Made by a program: the position numbers and the translations under genes. This document shows positions 50,168 to 54,751 of a DNA stretch of 54,751 bases, one piece after another. Under the pieces are notes generated by a model. It worked only from the letters and a program-made list of their open reading frames with translations. It was not told where the DNA came from and did not search any database. Source of the DNA: Lachnospiraceae bacterium (GTDB taxonomy: Bacteria; Bacillota; Clostridia; Lachnospirales; Lachnospiraceae); the NCBI GenBank assembly GCA_900769115.1, contig CAAGFJ010000045.1, forward strand, positions 1 to 54,751, written 5' to 3'. How positions within the stretch are numbered: the stretch's first letter is position 1; each line of letters opens with the position of its first letter.

Positions 50168-51637
50168 ATGGATTTGAGTATGACTGCCGTAGAACTCGGC
50201 AAGAAGATACGGAACAAAGAGATATCGGTTGTGGAAGCAACAACAGCATATCTTGATAGTTTGGAAGCAAAAGATAAGGATATCAATGCATTTGTAACGA
50301 TTGACCGTGAGGGTGCATTGGCAAGAGCGGAAGAAGTACAGAAGTTGATCGACGATGGAACACTGACCGGACCATTAGCCGGAGTTCCGGTTGCCATTAA
50401 GGATAATATGTGTATCAATGGTATGTTGACAACCTGTTCTTCTAAGATATTGAGTAACTTTGTACCAACATTTACCGCAACCGCAGTAGAGAAGTTGGAG
50501 GCAGCGGGAGCTGTAATTGTCGGTAAGACAAACATGGATGAGTTTGCAATGGGTTCCACAACGGAGACTTCATATTATGGAGAGACTAAGAACCCATGGG
50601 ATCTTGCAAGAGTACCGGGTGGTTCTTCCGGTGGTTCTGCAGCAGCAGTTGCGGCAGAGGAAGTTCCGTATGCATTAGGTTCCGATACCGGTGGAAGTAT
50701 CCGCCAGCCGGCAGGATTCTGTGGCGTAACAGGTATTAAGCCAACATATGGACGTGTATCCCGTTATGGATTGATCGCATATGGTTCTTCTTTGGATCAG
50801 ATCGGGCCACTTGCAAAGGATGTAACGGACTGTGCGACCATCTTAGAGGCAATCTGCGGTAAGGATGATAAGGATTCTACTTCCGTAAAGGAAGCAGGAG
50901 ATGACTTCACAAGTGCATTGGTCGATGATGTGAAGGGTATGAAGATTGGTATTCCAAAGGATTATCTTGGGGAAGGATTGGACCCGGAAGTAAAGGATGC
51001 TGTATTAGCGGCAGCGAAGGCATTAGAGGCTAAGGGTGCGATTGTAGAAGAATTTGATCTGAGTCTGGTTGAATATGCGATTCCGGCATATTACATTATC
51101 GCATCGGCGGAAGCAAGCTCGAACTTAGAGCGTTTCGATGGTGTGAAGTATGGTTATCGTACCGAAGAGTATACGGATCTTCACAACATGTATAAGAAGA
51201 CACGTTCCGAAGGATTTGGACCAGAGGTGAAGCGTAGAATTATGCTTGGTTCTTTCGTACTTTCTTCCGGATATTATGATGCATATTATATGAAAGCACT
51301 TCGTACCAAGGCATTGATCAAGGGTGCATTTGATAAGGCATTTGAAAAGTATGACGTCATCTTAGGACCGGTTGCGCCGACAACAGCACTTAAGATGGGT
51401 GAGTCGTTAAGCGATCCGATCAAGATGTATTTGGGAGATATCTATACCGTATCTGTGAACTTAGCAGGTCTTCCGGGCATTTCCCTTCCATGTGGACAGG
51501 ACAGCAACGGACTTCCGATCGGTTTACAGCTTTTGGGTAAGCATTTTGACGAGAAGAGTATTATTCGGGCTGCATACGCATTTGAGCAGACGAGAGAATA
51601 TCAAAGACCTGCATTTGCAGTAGAAAGGAAGGCTTAG
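50168..51637 (+). CDS. gatA: GatA, amidotransferase subunit A
   Basis: 489 residues of the amidase signature family. The Lys-Ser-Ser triad is in VAIKDNM, GSDTGGSIRQPA and PGGSSGGSAAAV. Releases ammonia from glutamine and channels it to GatB. 18 bases after gatC. Confidence 0.95.
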   Translation: MDLSMTAVELGKKIRNKEISVVEATTAYLDSLEAKDKDINAFVTIDREGALARAEEVQKLIDDGTLTGPLAGVPVAIKDNMCINGMLTTCSSKILSNFVPTFTATAVEKLEAAGAVIVGKTNMDEFAMGSTTETSYYGETKNPWDLARVPGGSSGGSAAAVAAEEVPYALGSDTGGSIRQPAGFCGVTGIKPTYGRVSRYGLIAYGSSLDQIGPLAKDVTDCATILEAICGKDDKDSTSVKEAGDDFTSALVDDVKGMKIGIPKDYLGEGLDPEVKDAVLAAAKALEAKGAIVEEFDLSLVEYAIPAYYIIASAEASSNLERFDGVKYGYRTEEYTDLHNMYKKTRSEGFGPEVKRRIMLGSFVLSSGYYDAYYMKALRTKALIKGAFDKAFEKYDVILGPVAPTTALKMGESLSDPIKMYLGDIYTVSVNLAGLPGISLPCGQDSNGLPIGLQLLGKHFDEKSIIRAAYAFEQTREYQRPAFAVERKA

Positions 51638-51639
51638 AC

Positions 51640-53070
51640 ATGAGTAAAGCATATGAGACAGTCATTGGTTTAGAGGTGCATGTAGAATTAGCCACCAGGA
51701 CGAAGATTTTCTGCGGATGCTCGACTGCATTTGGCGGAGCACCAAATACACATACATGTCCGGTATGTACCGGTATGCCAGGTTCCCTTCCGGTATTGAA
51801 TAAGGAAGTTGTGAATAAGGCAATTGCAGTTGGTCTTGCAACTAATTGTACGATCACACAGAATTGTAAGTTTGACCGTAAGAATTATTTCTATCCGGAC
51901 AATCCACAGAACTACCAGATCTCGCAGTTGTATTATCCAATCTGCCGGAATGGTAAGGTGGAGATTGAGGTAGAAGGTAAGAAGAAATGGATCGGTATTC
52001 ATGAGATTCATATGGAGGAGGATGCCGGTAAGTTAGTGCATGATCCGTATACGGATAGTTCTTTAGTGGATTATAACCGTTCCGGTGTGCCTTTGATCGA
52101 GATTGTATCAGAACCGGATATGCGTTCTGCGGAAGAAGTAATTGCGTATTTAGACAAGCTCCGTATGACAATTCAGTATCTTGGAGCATCCGATTGTAAG
52201 TTAAATGAAGGATCCATGCGTGCTGACGTGAACCTTTCTATCCGTGAGGTTGGTGCAGAGGAGTTTGGTACCAGAACCGAGATGAAGAACCTGAATTCCT
52301 TTAAGGCAATTGCCAGGGCAATTGAGAATGAAAGAGAGAGACAGATCGATCTCTTAGAATCTGGTGAGAAAGTCATTCAGGAGACAAGAAGATGGGATGA
52401 TGCAAAGGAATATTCTTATGCAATGCGTTCCAAAGAGGATGCACAGGATTACCGTTATTTCCCAGATCCGGATCTTGTTCCAATCCTTATCAGTGATGCA
52501 TGGTTAGAGGAGATCCGTGCAAAACAGCCGGAGTTCCGTGAGGAGAAGAAGGCAAGATATCAGGAGGAATATGGTCTGCCAGAGTATGATGCAGACATCT
52601 TAACCGGTACGAAGAAGTTAGCAGATATTTTTGAAGAGACGGTTGCATTAGGTGCGAATCCGAAGAAGGTATCGAACTGGCTGATGGTAGAGACGATGCG
52701 TCTGTTGAAGGAACATGAGATGGATGCAGAGGATATCACATTCTCCGCAGAGAACCTTGCAAAGTTGATCAAGCTGGTTGATTCTCAGGCAATTAATTCC
52801 AGTGTTGCCAAAGAAGTATTTGAGATTATTTTTGAGAAAGATATTGATCCGGACAAATACGTGGAAGAGAAAGGACTTAAGACTGTCAATGATGAAGGCG
52901 CACTTCGTGCAACGGTTGAGAAGGTCATTGCAGATAATCCACAGTCGGTAGAAGACTACCGTAATGGTAAGGAGAAGGCAATCGGATTCTTAGTCGGACA
53001 GACAATGAAGGCTATGAAGGGGAAAGCCAATCCGGGTATGGTGAATCAGATTCTCAAAGAACTCCTGTAG
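51640..53070 (+). CDS. gatB: GatB, amidotransferase subunit B
   Basis: 476 residues. GLEVHVELATRTKIFCGC at the start binds zinc with CPVCTGMPGSLPVLN; EMKNLNSFKAIARAIENE and the C-terminal YqeY-like tRNA-binding tail (about 330-476, ending KANPGMVNQILKELL) are conserved. Activates the tRNA-bound Glu or Asp with ATP. Starts 2 bases after gatA; no T-rich terminator directly follows. Confidence 0.95.
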   Translation: MSKAYETVIGLEVHVELATRTKIFCGCSTAFGGAPNTHTCPVCTGMPGSLPVLNKEVVNKAIAVGLATNCTITQNCKFDRKNYFYPDNPQNYQISQLYYPICRNGKVEIEVEGKKKWIGIHEIHMEEDAGKLVHDPYTDSSLVDYNRSGVPLIEIVSEPDMRSAEEVIAYLDKLRMTIQYLGASDCKLNEGSMRADVNLSIREVGAEEFGTRTEMKNLNSFKAIARAIENERERQIDLLESGEKVIQETRRWDDAKEYSYAMRSKEDAQDYRYFPDPDLVPILISDAWLEEIRAKQPEFREEKKARYQEEYGLPEYDADILTGTKKLADIFEETVALGANPKKVSNWLMVETMRLLKEHEMDAEDITFSAENLAKLIKLVDSQAINSSVAKEVFEIIFEKDIDPDKYVEEKGLKTVNDEGALRATVEKVIADNPQSVEDYRNGKEKAIGFLVGQTMKAMKGKANPGMVNQILKELL

Positions 53071-53077
53071 ACCTCTT

Positions 53078-53094
53078 CCCTTGCACAGCGTAAG
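53078..53094 (+). repeat. 17-bp repeat copy B
   Basis: CCCTTGCACAGCGTAAG, identical to the minus-strand copy at 124-140, 8 bases after the gatB stop. Confidence 0.6.
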
Positions 53095-53135
53095 GATGGC
53101 AAGATGTGTGAGGGCACATGCAAAAAGATATAGAG

Positions 53136-53254
53136 AAAGCCATGTTGGTTTGCCTTTATGGTACGCAGCGGTGCCAGGTTCGTAAGAACCTCACTAAGCA
53201 CCGGCGTAATCAGAATGCCGTGCTTAACCATATAAGACAAACTTGCATGGCTTT
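53136..53254. repeat. Long folded region after gatB
   Basis: Outer arms 53136-53152 and 53238-53254 pair with two mismatches (AAAGCCATG...GTTTG / CAAAC...CATGGCTTT). Inside are AGGTTC-GTAA-GAACCT (53176-53191), GGTGC/GCACC (53170-53174, 53198-53202), and an alternative GCACCGGC/GCCGTGC (53198-53205, 53217-53223). Two open frames cross it, but neither has a ribosome site. Looks like a structured RNA or a non-autonomous repeat. Confidence 0.5.
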
Positions 53255-53259
53255 ATTTA

Positions 53260-53431
53260 CGTTTTCGGGCATGTACCATTCACGTTATCTCCGCGAAAAA
53301 CTTACGCTTGAGGACATTTACTGAGGTGGTAATTCAAAATCAAGAAATCCGCATATGCAGATTATGCTTAGATTGATTGGATTTGGTGATGATGCATATA
53401 CAGGTTAAAGTATGTAGAGTATTGGAGAGGA
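53260..53431. other. Non-coding stretch with no recognised element
   Basis: Between the folded region and the IS110 relic no gene, RNA or promoter is recognised. Confidence 0.4.
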
Positions 53432-53506
53432 TCAGCTATACAACTCTGAATTGGTAATAAAACAGTCGTGTTTGTCCTTTGCAACATCAATTCCAACGTA
53501 TATCAT
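53432..53506 (-). pseudogene. IS110-family transposase, 5' end only
   Basis: After AAAGGAGATTTTT, the minus strand reads MIYVGIDVAKDKHDCFITNS, the start of the DEDD (RuvC-like) domain of IS110 transposases, with its first catalytic Asp in GIDVAK. It then runs ELYS and stop, so all but about 20 codons are lost. Confidence 0.8.
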
Positions 53507-53720
53507 AAAAATCTCCTTTGAGTAAATATTTTGATACTGTTTATAGAACCACTGGTACTCCTTGCGATTGTAACCTCGTTCTAAATAAAACGTCATGCGG
53601 TATCTAACTGATTAACAAATATACAAAGAGACTGTGGTTGTAGCCTTTCTTAAACCATCAAGTGGTAGGAAGTGAGAAATAATCCACAGTATCTCCAATA
53701 GTATAGCATACAGACCTTCG
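53507..53720 (-). ncRNA. IS110 upstream end, possible bridge RNA remnant
   Basis: In IS110 elements the non-coding end before the transposase encodes the bridge RNA. Here about 200 bases precede the relic start. They hold a stem-loop (CCACAGTATCTC at 53684-53695 with GAGACTGTGG at 53628-53637, containing an ACCA/TGGT helix) and a second (AGAAC 53545-53549 with GTTCT 53578-53582). Two loops fit the bridge-RNA layout, but identity is unproven. Confidence 0.4.
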
Positions 53721-53885
53721 AGAGGGTCTATAAACACTACTACTTTATAATACGAGGAAAGTGAGGTGACCGTGCATGCAGAGTGAAGTGAATCAGGAAG
53801 AAAATTTGAACACAGATTCGTTTATAACATGGATAGTAACCAAAATCTAATTATATATGCGTGTAAATATCACTACGAAGATTAG

Positions 53886-53928
53886 CAGCCCCACCGGCGC
53901 AAATATTGTGCGGTGGGGCTGTGTTTGT
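53886..53928. terminator. Strong hairpin after the surface-protein gene
   Basis: CAGCCCCACCG pairs with CGGTGGGGCTG around CGCAAATATTGTG-type inner pairs. Lies 20 bases beyond the minus-strand gene's stop; the T run is better on the plus strand. Confidence 0.65.
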
Positions 53929-53947
53929 TAAAATATGAAATAAAATG

Positions 53948-54751
53948 CTAGTTTACTATAACCTTAATTGTTCCGTAAACACCATTGTTTGCGACGACAT
54001 AGATCACACAGGTTCCTGATTTCAATGCCTTTATTTTTCCGGTTTTCGATACAGAAGCGACACTCTGATCGGAGGTGTAATATCTGTATGCTGCTACGTG
54101 GAGCAGCTCTTTTTTATTGGTGTTTTCGAGTCTGGTGCGGCTCCTGATCACAAATGTATCTCCTGCTTTGAGCCGGACGTTTGTCTGATTGACAGTCACT
54201 TTTTTTGCGTTCGTTGCTTTCGCGTCTTTTAATGCGACATGGAGCGAATTGGACTTGGCGATGTATACCTTCTTGCCGTCAATCAGCTTGTAGGCGACTA
54301 CAAAATATTTGTACCGTCTGTTGTTGTCTAAGCGTCTGCTGGTGACACGGTCTTTTGCCGCTTTTACCGTGGCGAGCTTCTTGTAGCTGCGTTTTCCGTC
54401 ACAGTATGACCAGTAGCAGTCATATCCGTCTGCGTCCTCATAGGAGCGCCATGAGATAGTGATCTTCCGGATGCCACCTTTTCCTGTTGCGAGCAGGATC
54501 GGAAGCTTCAGCTTTGATACCTGACTGCCGTTGAGCGCTGACTGATCCTCTGTGTCCGTATCGGGAGTCACCCTGAGATCACCATAAGGCTTATTACAGG
54601 TAGAGCATACTGCTTTGTTCTGGCAAGTGGCTGTGCCACCGGAGCAGGCATTTGTTTCGGTGTGGCTGCTGTCCTTTGCGCAGGTGCGGGTATGTGTTCC
54701 GTCACCGTTGGAGATCCAGGCACTCCAGAGAGGGATGTGTTCCAAGTCCGG
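53948..54751 (-). CDS. Cell-surface protein, C-terminal part (FN3-like and Big-2-like)
   Basis: At least 267 codons; the 5' end is beyond the window. It holds a Cys-rich DGTHTRTCAKDSSHTETNACSGG...CSTCNKPYG repeat seen in clostridial surface proteins, a fibronectin-III-like domain (KLKLPILLATGKGGIRKITISWRSYEDADGYDCYWS...), and a C-terminal Big-2-like domain (NVRLKAGDTFVI...SVASVSKTGKIKALKSGTCVIYV). Secreted and probably cell-wall associated or adhesive; no sorting motif at the C-terminus. Confidence 0.75.
   Translation of the reverse strand, partial: PDLEHIPLWSAWISNGDGTHTRTCAKDSSHTETNACSGGTATCQNKAVCSTCNKPYGDLRVTPDTDTEDQSALNGSQVSKLKLPILLATGKGGIRKITISWRSYEDADGYDCYWSYCDGKRSYKKLATVKAAKDRVTSRRLDNNRRYKYFVVAYKLIDGKKVYIAKSNSLHVALKDAKATNAKKVTVNQTNVRLKAGDTFVIRSRTRLENTNKKELLHVAAYRYYTSDQSVASVSKTGKIKALKSGTCVIYVVANNGVYGTIKVIVN

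Noticed and set aside
53118..53324. 68-codon plus-strand frame and a 64-codon minus-strand frame after gatB
   Set aside because: Both cross dense inverted repeats, lack ribosome sites and resemble no family I recognise; structured non-coding DNA is more likely.
1..54751. CRISPR arrays, tRNA or rRNA genes, prophage
   Set aside because: No regularly spaced repeats, no cloverleaf-like or rRNA sequence and no phage structural genes were seen on reading both strands; a model search was not possible.

Overview
The window looks like chromosome of a low-to-moderate GC anaerobic Firmicute, most likely a gut Lachnospiraceae (Clostridia). Evidence: strong AGGAGG-type ribosome binding sites, TTGACA/TATAAT promoters, compact operons, a NiCo riboswitch, thiSGH-tenI, a sucrose/fructan ABC operon with GH32, lrgAB, gatCAB, and many small lineage-typical regulators. 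Genus cannot be fixed from the sequence. No rRNA, tRNA or CRISPR array was seen.

Layout. 1-6333: a PurF paralogue without the N-terminal cysteine (minus strand), a CDF metal exporter behind a NiCo riboswitch, and a thiazole operon thiS-thiG-thiH-tenI behind an unrecognised leader RNA. 6405-7947: flavodoxin-like oxidoreductase and a PnuC-type transporter. 7950-15380: an A+T-richer island with VOC and SDR enzymes, an AraC regulator, a class III aminotransferase, an NhaC-type antiporter, a cytidylate-kinase-like protein and glutamate dehydrogenase. It is flanked by a 22-bp near-identical repeat from the 3' end of pnuC; a pnuC tail remnant lies on its far side. The aminotransferase and GDH suggest a deamination route for an amino compound not identified here.

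15467-27165: accessory genes. These are an acetyltransferase, a DUF4143 ATPase, HxlR with a broken radical-SAM/SPASM gene and a nitroreductase, a truncated PNPOx fragment, a SirTM sirtuin with a zinc macrodomain protein (reversible ADP-ribosylation) but without the usual GcvH-L/LplA partners, two LCMT-like methyltransferases, an ATC hydrolase-like protein, TetR, two lipoproteins, and a MarR operon. 27245-31157: a TlpA/4Fe-4S/CXXC membrane redox operon divergent from a two-component system. 31269-39425: a LacI-controlled sucrose/fructo-oligosaccharide operon (binding protein, two permeases, ATPase, GH32, fructokinase) with paired operators, a cre site and a terminal HPr-like protein that lacks the PTS histidine but keeps the Ser46 region. 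39464-39669: a methyltransferase pseudogene formed by recombination between 11-bp repeats.

39676-44574: a MATE exporter behind a probable guanidine-IV (mepA) riboswitch, a GH43 glycosidase, an HD phosphohydrolase and a LacI regulator. 44756-53070: lrgAB, a Cof-type HAD phosphatase, a histidine phosphatase, a chemoreceptor, and gatCAB. 53071-53947 has no gene but carries a folded repeat region and an IS110 relic that keeps the sequence upstream of its transposase start, where a bridge RNA would lie. The window ends in a truncated cell-surface protein.

The best candidates for something undescribed are the pnuC-flanked island with its shared operator, the orphan SirTM/macrodomain pair, and the Crh-like protein ending the sucrose operon.
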